64,000 nt of DNA. Source: Tetrahymena thermophila SB210. Its lineage: Eukaryota; Ciliophora; Oligohymenophorea; Hymenostomatida; Tetrahymenidae. Of this stretch, positions 26,001 to 38,817 are shown piece by piece; the stretch's first letter is position 1, and every line of letters starts with the position of its first letter. Under the pieces are notes generated by a model, which ran no database searches, was not told where the DNA came from, and worked only from the letters and a program-made list of their open reading frames with translations. Made by a program: the position numbers and the translations under genes. The stretch lies in the NCBI RefSeq assembly GCF_000189635.1, contig NW_002476360.1, positions 9,887-73,886 on the forward strand. The letters are read 5' to 3'.

Positions 26001-29000
26001 TTGAATTTGAAACTTAAACAGATTCTTTAAAACCTTGCTTAATAGTAGGGAATGAATGCTTTTTAAGGTTAAAAAATTATTTTAACAATTAAATAGATTT
26101 TAAAATAATTCAAATCTTTGATTTTAAAAAATAAAATTTTTCACAATATTATTTTAAAATGAAAAGGCTAAGAACTAAAAATCTAAGAAAATAATAAGTG
26201 GAGGAACTTTTAAATAAATGAGTCAAAGTGAAGGTACTGTTGATGAATAAGAGTTTAGCTTTGATAATGACATAGAAGTAAAACTGTTAGATGATGTGCT
26301 AACCTTCTTACAACTTTCTTGTGAAGGTCACTACTTAGATTTATAAAATTATTTAAGATAATAATCAAACTCCAGAAACAACTTTGATATGATTAATGCA
26401 GTTGTAGATTTGCTTAAGACCTACTATTATGAAGCAAGAACATAAGTAAATCTTAATTTGAGAAATTAGCTTTAAATATTTCTAATTCATACTATCTATT
26501 AAAATATAAAAATATTTTAGATAAATATATATAATGTAATTTTTATTAATATTTAGAAAATGTATGATAATATGTGCTAGTGTTTAGATACAATAAATGA
26601 AATAGTGCAAGGACCTTGTCCTGAGAATCAAATAGCAGTTTCTGAAGGTAAATTCTTGGAAATTGCTAATGATTTACTTACTTCTAAGAAGTAAAAGTAA
26701 GAGCAACTATTAGCTTCTCTAAGTATAAATTCTAAGTCTCCAAGATAAAGTGTTAGATGTAAATTAATTTTATTATATTTTGTTGCTTTAAAAGAAAACT
26801 ATAAATAAAAATAGACAATAAACATAACAATAAAATGGAAGAGCTTGAAAACTGGCAGGTTGCCAGACTTTAAAATAAATGTTTAATTGTCGTTTTAAGT
26901 TTACTCGAATAAAGGCCAATTAATGATTCCAATATAATTATTAAAAAAATCATGAGAAATCTTTCACTACAATAATTAGAATACTAACTTGTCGAAATTT
27001 ACAAGCTATATGAGCAACTTTATAAGGATGAGTATCCTCTAGAGTGCTTAGAATATCTAGATATAGATCCTGAAACTGTATCTGAAAAGAAGTAGCTTAA
27101 TTTAGAGTGTGTTACTTAGAATGGTTTTTACATCACTTATTTAATCCAATACTACGTATTTCTTTTTTTTTAAATTTTATCAATAAATTGTCAATAAATT
27201 TTTATTTTATTTAGATGCTTTTTGATGAAAAACAAGAAAATATATTTACTTCTCTCTACAAGCAGTATAAAGCAAAGAAATTAAAAGTAAACCAAAATGC
27301 ACTTGAAGGTTTGCTATATGGTGATCACTTGTTTGGATAGATAGCATCTTTTGTTATGAGCTTAATAAAAGAAGGTGTTAGAACTGCTAATTAAATGAAA
27401 GAATTTGCCTTGCTTTAACTCTAATTAAAAGGAGAAGAGGATGAATTAAGAAGAAAACAAGTAGAGGAAGATCTTCACAGAAAAAAACTTAAAAAAGCAT
27501 TCTTGTTCTTCTGTGAGAATACGGCACACATTGATATTGTTCGTAATGGTGAAGTAGAAGTGTAAGAATTTCAAACTCAATTCAGAATTATAAAAAAAAA
27601 TTAAAATAACTTTTAAAATAATAAAAATTTAAATAAAAATCAAAAGAAAATTTGTTGAAAAATAAAAATTTTGAGTTTTAATTGATTGTCTTCATAAAAA
27701 CGAAAAAATTGAAATTATAAAATTTTTTTTTAATTAAATAACAGAGTCTTCTTCCATATCATGCCGTACATGCATCACTTACCTAAAGAGAAAAAAACAG
27801 ATTTCCACGATGAAGTAGATCGTTAAAGTGTGAAATCTAAAGTAGAATTTTTGGTTGCTAAAGCAGATGAATTAATTGAAATATGCAAACATGAATCAAG
27901 ATTAAACGTATTGTTCTCTCACAACAAGTTTATTGCTATTTTTGCTAAGTAATTTATTCGCATTTAATGTGGAGTATTTATTTTAATTTAAAATTTATCT
28001 TTCTTTATAGCTATGTTAACTTATGGAAATAAATGACCTTTACAATGACTTTGATTTTGAATATTTTCAATATGATCAGTTTTGATGCAACTTTTGGAGA
28101 TAGATTAAATAATTACTTGCTTATTGATGTTTAAAATGGAGGCAGATTTACACAACAAAAAACGAAAAGAATAGTAAAAATTAATATCTTTTAATGATAA
28201 ATTTAAATTGAAATAAAACTTTTTTTTAATTAAATTCAATAAAATAATTGAAATTTTGTTGCATTAAGTTGAATTTAAAAATTTTAAATAAATAGTATTT
28301 AATTTTGGGTATCATAATGACGGTATGTAGTGTCTTTGTCGTGCTTTTCTTCTTATTTAAAAATGTTCCGCTTATTATAAAAAAAACTTGGGTTGTAAGG
28401 TATGGTAAATAAAAGCCTGGTATAATCAAATAAGTGGCAACATTTGTAAAGCTCTTTTTTAAGATTTTATTCTAGTTTTTGCAGGAAATAGAGGTTATGT
28501 ATTATATTGCGTATGGAGTTCTTGCTGTGCTAGGGACGTTTTATCACCCACTATTCTTTACTTTCCACTTAACTGAAATATTAATTAGATACCCTACTCT
28601 AAAAAATGTTATTAAAAGTGTCTATATTCCTAGAAAATCATTTTACTTAACATTTATCCTTTTTGTTATATTCATTTATTCGTTTACTGTCCTAGCATAT
28701 AACTTTTTCTATACAGACTACTAAGGAAATTGTGATAGAATGGAAGTTTGCTTTTTCTTGAACTTTGATTGGACATTTAAGGTAAACAATTTTAGAATTT
28801 TGAAATATTTTTTTATTTATAAAAATTTAAACGTGATTAGGCAAATGGAGCAGTTGGAGGCTATTTAACTTAGAAAGAACCTGGTAATGGTAAGTAAAAC
28901 TAGCAATATACTGTGGGCAGATTGCTATTTGATAACTTGTAAAACTATATATTAGTCGTTATTTTAGTCGAAATTGTCGCTGGTCTTATAGTAGAAGCAT

Positions 29001-29591
29001 TTGAAGATTTAAGAGAAAAAGAATAAGAAAAAAATAGAGATATTAGTGATAAGTGTTTCATCTGTGATAATCAAAAGTACTTCTTATTAAATTGCTTTTA
29101 CATAGATTTATTAAACTTTTTATTAATGCAAAAAAGGACGGAGTTCAATAGAAAGCAAGACAACAATGGAGGATTTTAAGAACATATAAAGCTGAATCAT
29201 CATATGTGGAATTATGTGAACTTTATAGCTTATCTCCGTACCAAAGATCCCACTGATTTATCTGGTATAGAAAGCTACGTAATGAGTAAATTAGAAATGA
29301 ATGATGTTACATGGTAAGTTTTTTTTAAATCAAAGTTTTTAAAATGTATATTAAAAAATAATTAGGTTCCCAATTAATAAAGCGAGAGAATTAAGTTACA
29401 ATAATGAGGATGATGAAGAACAAGAGCAAGATTTAATAAGAAACATGAACAACAGTGTAATTAATTATTCAAATCTTAACTATTATCTCACCGTTTATAT
29501 AAAAAAAAGCTCTTAAGCTCAGTAGAAAATCTATAAGAATTAAATAAATTATTCTCTAAATAATCTAAAAAAAAATAAAATGGCTGAATGA
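17063..29591 (+). CDS. IP3 receptor-type Ca2+ release channel (ER/alveolar store), ~3,100-3,200 aa, ~20 introns
   Basis: Start ATG 17063-17065, stop TGA 29589-29591. The first exon (253 codons) has the IP3-receptor N-terminal domain (GSVISLSHLE, GFLSGKL) and a MIR-type trefoil (TIQLMHVNSSKFLACYP, YRVTLDDYTSENTLFRIVP). MIR repeats continue in exon 2 (18244 on: GDVIWLHHSEANACLG, YRLRHLSSGLYLSVE). RIH-type helical repeats fill roughly 19.3-25.9 kb, and an RIH-associated domain lies at about 26.16-26.76 kb (FLQLSCEGHYLDLQNYLR, IVQGPCPENQIAV). C-terminal membrane segments lie at about 28.0-29.0 kb with filter-like ANGAVGGYL at 28841. The conserved tail follows: KCFIC (29051), EHIKLNHHMWNYVNF, GIESYV and WFP. 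Well supported introns are 17822-18243, 18713-18771 and 19146-19309; the longest is about 23.93-24.56 kb. The role, by family, is ligand-gated Ca2+ release from internal stores; IP3-binding residues could not be aligned with confidence. Confidence 0.9.
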
Positions 29592-31972
29592 ATGAATGAA
29601 TGAATTGACTGACCGAATGGACAATCAAAAACAAAAAATGAAAAATTTTTAGCTAATATTTTAATTAATTTTATTTATTACATGACAATTATCAATTAAA
29701 TAGAAATTCAAAAACCTTCTTTTATTATTTCAATTAATTTATTTATTAGCTTTTCTAATTTATTTTAATGAATAAATTAAAAAAATAAATAACAAATATT
29801 TTAATTTGAGTAATTAATTTATTTCTCATTTGAAAAAAAATTAAAATCAATCAATTTTACAAAAAGAATATTATTATTATTATTATTAATAATGAATTTT
29901 TAATAAAATTTTATTACTTTGTTGTTTTTAAATAATTTTAAAATCTTTTTTATAAAAAATTAAATGAATAAAAATTAATTAAATTATAAATAAATATTTA
30001 AATATTTTGTTTATTTAGTCTATTTTAAGATTTTAAAAATAAATAATAAAGTTTTATTACAAATTTATGCATTTTGATATATTCAATCATTTTTAATAAT
30101 TCTTGCGATTAATAGGTTGTGATTTTTGTTTATAAATTAAATTATTAAGTTCCATTGTTAGATTAAAAGAAGCACTTATTATTTTCATATTAGTGAAGAT
30201 TATAGTGAGTTACTATAGCCATAATTTTGGCTAAGGGGTCTGGGAGATGACTGGGGAAAGCTGAAAAGTTAATAGAGTATAATAGTTAACTAATTAATTT
30301 AACATAAATGCTAATTTATTTTTTTCAAAACCTAAATTGATAAATAACAATCGATTTATACTAATAAATTTAAAAATGTTTTAAATATAGAATATAATAA
30401 TTTATTATATTTTATAATAGAATAATTTAACATAATAAAAAAAGCTTTTTTTATGATTGATTATCTTTATGTTAAAAATATTATAATTTGATAAGTTAAT
30501 ACCAAATTAACTAAATAAAATTTTATATTTAGAATTATCTTAAATTAATTTTTTGAACTATTATATACAAAATAATAATCAATAAAAAAAATACTAGAGT
30601 GAAATAATTTGTTGTTGTGTCAAATAAATATTAATTCTGTTGAATAAATATTAAAATCAATAAATTAATACGCTTAATCAAATATTTAGATTATTTTTGT
30701 AATGTAAAATGTAACAAGATAACTTTACAATGATTTATTGAACCATTAAAAATATAATTTTAATATTTTAAAATTAATTTATTAAATATAAACATTTTTA
30801 TATTTATTATAGTTTTTAAAAACATTTATTATGTATAAATAGTCTTTATTACTAAAAGCTAAAAAAAATTAAATAATTAATTCTTATTTAGATAAATAGT
30901 AATATGAATATGAATATACCTTCTATTAACGAATTATTTATTTAGCTTGAAAATTATGTGGTGGTTTTTTTCTTTTATATCTTAAATTAAAAACAAGACT
31001 TAAAAATGGATTTTACAATTTCAATGAATTTATTTACACTTATTAAAACACTAAAATGTTTATTAAGACATTCATTATTCTTCAGATTAATTAAGTAAAT
31101 AAAATACTTAAAAATTTATTTCTCAATTATTTTTTATTATTTTATCTCTTATAGTAACATTTATCTTTTTTGTAAAATTATGAATAATAAATATTTTTAT
31201 GTTATTTACTAATTATCCTCTAGTTTATTAATAGAGAATATCTAAGTAATAAAATATGAATTTAATTATTAGAAAAAACTGTAATAAAAAAACAATCATT
31301 GATATTTATGAAATTTCTTGTAAATTTTTAAATTTAAAAGTGATTAAAAAACATGTCTAAACATAATTTTTAGATTACAATTTTATATTACTTTATGTAT
31401 AAAAAATTAAATAAATTAAAGGTTTAGTAAAACAAGTAAAGAAACCAAAAAAATCTTGCAAATCACCTAAGTTTTTTTGTCAGATGATATGAAATGAATG
31501 AATAACAAAATTGTGCCATTCATAAAAATCTTATAATTAATTTATGATAAATTTCTTTTTGTTAGTTTGAATTTACAAAATATGCAATTAATTTATTTAT
31601 ATATATATGGTTTAATAACCAATTTATGCATTTATGTATTTTAGTTTATGGAAATTAATGATTGATTCACAATATTAAATAACAGTAAGCTCTAAAAAAG
31701 TGAGAATCAAAATAGAGGTCATAGATTAATTTTAAATTAATATAATTAAAAGGATATATTAATAGAAAGATTTAACATTTTTTTTATTAAAATAGCAATT
31801 AAATAATTAGTTAGTTAGTTTGAATATATTCATATTTGCGTTTATAATCTTATCAACTTTAATAAATAAATAAATACATCTTTGTTAGCAATATAATAAA
31901 CAAAGTCAGATTCTTTTAGCAGGATTATTTTAATCCACTTACTGTAAATTTATAGCATTTACCACTTTCATT
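29592..31972. other. Spacer between Ca2+ channel and K+ channel 1
   Basis: About 2.4 kb of very AT-rich DNA. It starts with an AATG microsatellite overlapping the stop codon region (29586-29605) and includes an ATT run near 29871-29888. The only striking element is the GC-rich hairpin island at 30201-30268 (separate entry). No protein gene seen. Confidence 0.65.
30201..30268. ncRNA. GC-rich island with two adjacent hairpins; candidate small RNA or structured element
   Basis: TATAGT (30201-30206) pairs perfectly with ACTATA (30212-30217) around a 5-base loop. Immediately after, AGCCA (30217-30221) pairs with TGGCT (30228-30232) around a 6-base loop. A G-rich tail AAGGGGTCTGGGAGATGACT, then GGGGAAAGCTGAAAAG, follows. 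About 22 of the 40 bases from 30229 are G or C, in spacer DNA that is otherwise roughly one-fifth GC. The tail holds snoRNA-box-like ATGA and CTGA words, but their spacing is too short for a normal C/D snoRNA. Strand and function are unknown. Confidence 0.35.
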
Positions 31973-34900
31973 ATGAATAACAGTTTAAGTAAACAAATCT
32001 TGAATGCAAGTGGTGGAATATTTGGAGGTGTAGAATAAAATTAAGAAAATGAGACAAATAACAACAATAAGAGAGGTTCTATATTTTCTCTTTATCATGT
32101 TCATACTAACTCACTGCTTTAGCAAAAGACTTTGACTATGTACTAGACTAAAACAGAATACTCAGATGTAAATAGATAGAAATCTGAAGTCACATTAGGA
32201 GCAGATAAAAGAAGAAAATTACTAACTTAAGAAGATTAAGATCTGAAAACACTTAACTAAAAAAAATCATTTAAGTCTTAAGATAGCAATCAAGCTTATG
32301 ACTCTTCTACTTTAGTAATTTAGTTTTAAAAAGAATAAAACCAATTTTAAGCAAAATATTGAACTTAAAATTTCATTTTATATATAAAAGAGAGAGCACG
32401 AAATAGATTAAGAGGACCATGAAAAAATAGTCATAGAGTCAAATGAGTTTGATGATAGGGGAGAGATAAAGAGTGGAGCAATTTTGGATAAATAGAATTA
32501 TATGAAAGGTTCATAAACTTCTTGCTAACTAATCTAGCTAAATGAAGAATCTATGAATCATCTAAATGATAACAGCCAAAGCGAAATTTCAATGTAAGGA
32601 TAGCGTAGAAGTCACAATTAACTTGTGTAAGGGTTAGATAAGAATAATATAGTTTTTAGTAGAAAATAATAGAGCAAGAATAATCAAAGTAATAGCTAAA
32701 ATATGAATTCATCGATTAGTAGAAATAATAGTAATATGCCTTCACCTCTTAGCAAGACTATGGATTTTCATCCAGCTGAAAGCAATCCGCTTTTTAATTA
32801 ATTATAAGACATAGCTGCTTAAGACAAAAATCAAACTTTGTTAAATTCTTCTGTCAAATAAAAGTAAAACTAAGAAAATAGTAATTTGGTGGGAGAAATA
32901 ACCAATCAGAATACAGATATTAAAAATATTCAAAACAGCTTCTAAGCCACAAAAAGTATAATTAAATAAGACACCAATCCTAACTTTTAACACAGGATAA
33001 CATAACAAAAATCAGAATTTTTTAAGAATGTTGGGGCAGGAGTTAAAACTATCTCTAATTTTCTCTTTGTCAATAAGGTAAAAAAGAAATTCTTAAGCTT
33101 TTTGAGTATGCAAAAATTCAAGAATTTCAATTCGTTTCATTTTGAAATTGTAAACGATGTTTCTGCGTTGGAATAGAATACCAACCATTCTCAGATGTCG
33201 AAAGAAGACATCAAGTTGCAGCGCCTTTCGAAAGAGTAATTTGATGAATATAAAATAAACACTTTCGTATTCTAACCAGATAGTATAATTTTAAGTATAT
33301 GGAACATCTTTGTAGCATTTATTCTGTTGTTTCTGATAATTGTAACACCTGTTGTAAGATCTTTCGAAGCAGGTTATGATGAAACAGGATTACATTTAAT
33401 ATAGAAATACTTTTCTTCAATAATATTTATTTTTGATATACTCATATCATTTAACAAAGCTTATTACGATGAGGGAATGATAATAACAAATAGAAAAAAA
33501 ATTATTAAAAACTATTGTAAATTTAAATTCTATTTTGATGTGTTCAATATTATTTGTTGCTTTCTCTTTGAAGAAGTCAGTATTATTTTGATATATTTTG
33601 TATCTACTTTTCGTTTGGCCTAATGTGCCAAAATTTGGGACGAAATTGACGAATACCTTGAAATATCATAAAGATATTAAACTTTAGCTTAAATTTTTGA
33701 ATTAATGATTCTAATCTTTCTTATAGCAAACCTATGTGCTTGTGGATTTTTCTATGTTTCTAAATACGACCATTCTAATGGTGTCAATGTAACATGGATT
33801 TCTTTCTAGAAAATAGAAAATGCAGACTTCTACACTCAATATATTTACTCTATCTATTTTGAATTTATCACTATGACAACTATAGGTTATGGAGATATCT
33901 ACCCTTGCTCTAAAAATGAAAAATTGTATGTAATTTTTATGACTTTAGTATCAGTTGCAGTGTTTGGGTATTCTTTAAATGCTATAGGTGAAATAATAAG
34001 AGAAGTAAGCTAAAAGCTCTCTTCTTTTAAGTAATTCTAATTTCAAATAATTTTGATATGTTTTAATTATTTTAAATGTAAATAAATAGATAAACAAAAT
34101 ACGACATATCTAAATATCTAAAAAGTAGAAATATCACTAAGAAAGTTTAATTAAAAATTTATAAATATCTTGAGTATTTAAACCGTCAGGAAATAGAAGG
34201 ACACTTTTTTATGAAAGGAGAAAAAATATTAAACAGAGTTTCTTAGAATCTAAGAGAAGAAGTCTATAGAGAATATTATGGAAAAATCATCTCCTAGATT
34301 TCGTTTTTCACAAAAAATTTTTCTAAAGGATTTTTGAATGAGCTGTCTCTGAATATGAAAGAACTTAACCTAGCCCCAGGAGATTATTTGTTTAAACAAG
34401 GCTCCTAAGACTGTACATTATTCTTCCTTTCAAAAGGAGTTGTTGAATTAAGTATAGCTCTATAAAATTATAAATCTGATAAATCTAATGAAAAAATTTT
34501 GCACAGATATAAAGTAAATTTTATTTTTGTAGAAATTATTTTTAATATTTTATTTTTATTTTTATATTTTAAGGGAGGTGACTTAATTGGCCATCAAGAA
34601 TTCATGACTGATTAAGAACGAATGTTTTCAGTGAGAAGTTTGGGCATAAGTCACTTTGTATATATTAGAAAGATAGATTTTCTAGCTATTCTTTTGAAGT
34701 ATCCACTGGATTATGTAATTATTTTATATGAAAAGTAATTCTTTTATTCAAATAAATACATACATTATTTAAATAAAGGAGTACTTCGCTTAAATGAAAG
34801 ATGATTTGATATTTAAAAATTAAGACAGATTTTAAATTTGCGAAAGCTGCAAACAAGCTGGTCATAATATATTGAAATGCAAGTTATTATTTGCTAATTA

Positions 34901-36890
34901 TAATAAATTACAACTAGTTAAGAAGTAAAATTATTCAGAGGATCATAAAGAGAGGATTAAAGTGTTAGAAGGTCCAAAAGAAAATTATTTAGAATACTCT
35001 TATTTTTTTGATAGAAACATATTTTAGGATATTTAAAATAAAGATAAATGTGAGATTGTCAGAAAAAATTAAAAAAAGAAAAGATGGGACAGGGTTACAG
35101 TTAAAGAGTTGCTTAAAAAATTCCGTAAAAAATTCATATCAGATGCCGTGAAATTAAATAAAAGGTTAAAAAACTTCAATGATAATAGTGGAAATTAAGA
35201 TTATCTTTGCGAAGAGATTAACAGTGACAATGATAGCTAATCTAAATTGTCTGACCTAGCAGATTATTCCAACCATGCAATAATTAATACTCAGGCAAAT
35301 TTAATAAATGCATCTTTAGGAATGAATACCCACATAAAGACTTCTACTTATTAGGCTGCAGACTCTATGACATTTAAAAGTTATTAAAAAACAGCTAATA
35401 ATTCAGATTATAGTGTTAACGAGAGTGATCGCATATTTTATAAAAAGTACCCTAAAATCAAATATGAGGATGGGCAATACTTGATTTTAAGCTCTTCCTA
35501 GCATTCAAGTAGTGAAGTAGAAGAAGAGGGAGATGATGACGATGAGTTTGAAGATCCACTTGCGTTTGGGGATTATAATGATAGGTATAGGACAGATGAT
35601 GAGTACATTATGCAAGATGCTAGGAAGCAAACAATTAATGAATAGCAATTAAGAAATCAGATAATTAAGAGAAATACCCAAATAAGACCAGGAACAGGAG
35701 TTTTACCAAATATTCCTTCTCCTAATAGCAGAATAGCGAGTGTAACAAACATGGACACTTCGATTTAAATTAATGGCCTTGTGTTAGAAAGTCCCAATCC
35801 AACTTTTTTAAATAACAGAATTCTTACTAATTAATCAACTAATACTAATTCATCGAGCATGAATTCAGTGCCTTTGTCTTCATTAAGTGCAGTTTATTAA
35901 CAACAATATGTACAGTAAACTTCCACTAATCAGTCAAGTTCACCTCTAAATGGACCTATTGGATCAAATTCAAATATAAATTTACCAACCTCTTCAAGTT
36001 AGCTACCTCCACCTACTAACAACAATCCAACACAACCACCTACTCTAAATATTAATCAACAAATACTAAAATTAAATTATTTTGATTCTCAAGATTTTTT
36101 AGAGGAGAGTAGTCAACAGTAAACCTAATAATAATTACCTCCACCAAATAATTAGGAGTTTAAGAAGCTAACACTTATTTTACCTGCAGTTGATGAGGTA
36201 TCAGAAATAAATGAAGCGTCTTCGTTTGATATGACTAATTCATACTCAAATTAACTCTCTTCTAGTCCATTAGTTAGAAAGGGCTAAAGGGAATCCTCAA
36301 AGCGTCATTAGTCAAGAAAACTCTCCCAAAATACTCTTCCAAGATAAGATTCTCTTAATACGAGCTAAGAATACACCTTAAGAAGAAAATCAAGTAGAAA
36401 TGACTCTGCAACTGCTAAAATAATGAGGGACTCTTTGAATTCTAAAATGAGAAAAGTTACATACTCAGATACAGCTTTCAGAGATTAGCTTATTAGCAAT
36501 TTTTCAGGAAGTAACTTACAAAATACCCTATCTAAATCTCACTCAAGAAGTAGCCGACACATACCAACTTACTAATTTGAAAGATCTAGAAGTAGACAGA
36601 GTTAAGGAACTTTCCTAAATAATCAAGCATTGTTTATTTACACATTTGATACTATGAAGGAATACAAATATTATTATCCTCACAATAATGCATCTTCAAT
36701 CATAAAACAAAAGATTAAAAATTTGAAGCGTAAAAAAATTTAAAGAGGAAAGAAATTAAATTTCTAAAATACCAATGTAGGAATCTTAAAATCAGCTGCC
36801 TTGAATAATAGTATTCATATGAACAATAATAATAACATATCTAATAAGCTTAGACCAACAAGCTTTTCTGTATAAAACCAATAAATTTGA
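31973..36890 (+). CDS. Channel 1: six-TM K+ channel with CNBD-like domain and zinc knuckle (~1,550 aa)
   Basis: ATG 31973-31975, TGA 36888-36890. A long Q/N/S-rich N-terminus precedes six membrane segments (from NIFVAFILLFLIIVTPVV at about 33300). The K+ filter TTIGYGD is near 33880. A C-linker and cyclic-nucleotide-binding-like domain follow (LNLAPGDYLFKQGSQDCTLF, GGDLIGHQEF). A CCHC knuckle C-x2-C-x4-H-x4-C lies at 34839-34880, and a ~650-residue low-complexity Ser/Asn/Gln tail ends the protein. Introns: 32315-32390, about 34030-34092, 34513-34576 and 34737-34788. The architecture is that of EAG/CNG-family K+ channels; the filter predicts K+ selectivity at a surface or ciliary membrane. The fourth segment (STFRLAQCAKIWDEIDEYL) is poor in positive charge, so strong voltage gating is doubtful. 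Near the C-terminus FDTMKEYKYYYPHNN aligns with a motif in the tandem channels. Confidence 0.9.
34839..34880 (+). other. Zinc knuckle motif in channel 1
   Basis: CESCKQAGHNILKC fits C-x2-C-x4-H-x4-C, the retroviral-nucleocapsid-type knuckle spacing, placed about 40 residues after the CNBD. The same spacing recurs at the same place in channels 2, 3, 4 and 6. Confidence 0.8.
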
Positions 36891-38817
36891 GAAAAATATA
36901 CTAATTTATATAGAAAATGTGTTTAAATTAAGTAGGATTGATTGATTCAGTTTGTCAATTTGTAATAGAAAATAATAATTAAAATTTTTCAATAAACTTA
37001 AAAATAAAGGAAATAAATAAATAAATTTGTTGTGTATATAATTTGTATTAAATTATCTAAGTGTGAAAGTTATGAAATAGAATGTAAAAAATTTACTCAA
37101 TACATTTAGCTTAGAAAATTCAACAATAAATTCATTTAAATAATTTATATGAGTTTTTTATATCATAAAGTAAAAATAAATATGTTATTAAAAAATAATA
37201 AAATATTATAAAAAATGAAATTTTTTCAAGAACTTTTTCAGTTTAAAATCATAAAAATAATCGAAACTTTAGTATTTCATTCTAAAAAACTTTCTCAATT
37301 TGAATTTGAATCTCATAAAATTCTAGAAATAAATAAAAAGTAAGAAAAAATGTAAATTAAAGTTAGACTTGCTTAAATTTTTAATCATAAAACAAAATAT
37401 ATTTTTTTGAATACAATTCATAAAGCATTTATTACCAGAATTTCAATTTAAAAATATTCTTGATATAAATTTGAAGTAAGAAAAATATGTTAAAAAATTA
37501 AGATTTAATTTGAGAAAATAAATATTATAAATAATAATAGAAAAAAAATAGTAAAGGATAATAAAATGTAATAAATATCAAAGTCTAATTTCATGCAAAA
37601 AAAGTACTTTTAAATAAAGTAAATTAAATTAAATTTGACTTGCAAAATTAAAATTAGAAATTGTTTCTTAATTTGAATATTTTTTTTGATTAAATCAATA
37701 AAAACTACTCCAAATTATTTTTTGTATCTTTTTCAAGCAAAATTTTAATTACATATTGAATACAAACAAATAAATGTATTAATAAATTTTCAAGTTTAAA
37801 AACAAAATCAAAATAATTAAAATAATTAATTAGTTTTATGAAAAATATTTTCTTTTGCAATCATTTTTGTGATAAATGATAAACATCTGAATAAGCATTT
37901 AACTTAGAATTAATAATTCAATAGAAAGTATGATATTTTTTATAAAAGATTTGCAGGTATAAGTTCTATTAAATCAAAAGGAATATTACTAAAATAATTT
38001 ATCTTGAACGATTATAATACAAAATTCTTAAATTCCTGACGCATTTGATTTTTGATTATACAAATTGATTATTGTGTCAAGAATTACAAAATTATTTAAG
38101 AGATACATGCACTATCATAATAAATTAAAATTAAAAAATATGCTTTTACTTAGTAAACAGTTAGTATTGAAATTAAATAAATTATTGCGTAAATATAGTA
38201 TTTTATATTAATTATGTTATCTAATTAATATTCTTTTATAAATTGCAAAATTAAGTAAATGGAAAATTTAATTAATGTCTCAAATTATATGAAAAAATAT
38301 TAGATTAATAGGGTCATAAAAGATAAAATTATACTTTACTGTTATATGATAACTTGTTTTATTTTTATTAAAATTATTTGTTTAAATTTAATGAATAGAA
38401 TTTTGTAGATATTTTCTCATTTATTATCAAAAACAGACAAAGATATTTTGAGGCTTAGCAAAATTTAATTTTCAATTAATAATTTGAAAACTTAATTCGA
38501 AAGCACAGACACATAGGTTCTATCTAGAATGAATAAAAGGTATTAATAAAGATTATTATTGTTCATAGTAAATTTTTAGTAATCACGTTAAATATTTTTG
38601 ATGCGTAATAATTGATCTTTTTCCTCAAATTACTATTTCATAATTATTCTTTTACAGCTTAACTAAAGTTTTAAAAATAAGATTAACAATTTTTTAATAT
38701 ATAAGAAATAAGAAGTCTAGCTTATATAAAATATAATAAAACCTAACAGGATAAGCGAAATAGATATAATTAAAAATATCTCACATAATTCCTAAATCAA
38801 TCAATAAAAAAATAAAA
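36891..38817. other. Spacer between channel 1 and PAH
   Basis: About 1.9 kb of AT-rich DNA with no supported gene on either strand; nothing distinctive seen. Confidence 0.6.

Noticed and set aside
28479-28724. 81-aa membrane protein gene
   Set aside because: In frame with the Ca2+ release channel's C-terminal membrane region and continuous with flanking exons; not a separate gene.
17063-29591. Two or more separate genes in the Ca2+ channel region
   Set aside because: IP3-receptor domains follow in the family order from N-terminus to C-terminal tail on one strand, with gaps that fit introns.
34839-34880. Zinc knuckle as a sign of a retroelement gag insertion
   Set aside because: The motif sits in frame at the same place in five channel genes with no other retroelement sequence around it; it is part of the host protein.
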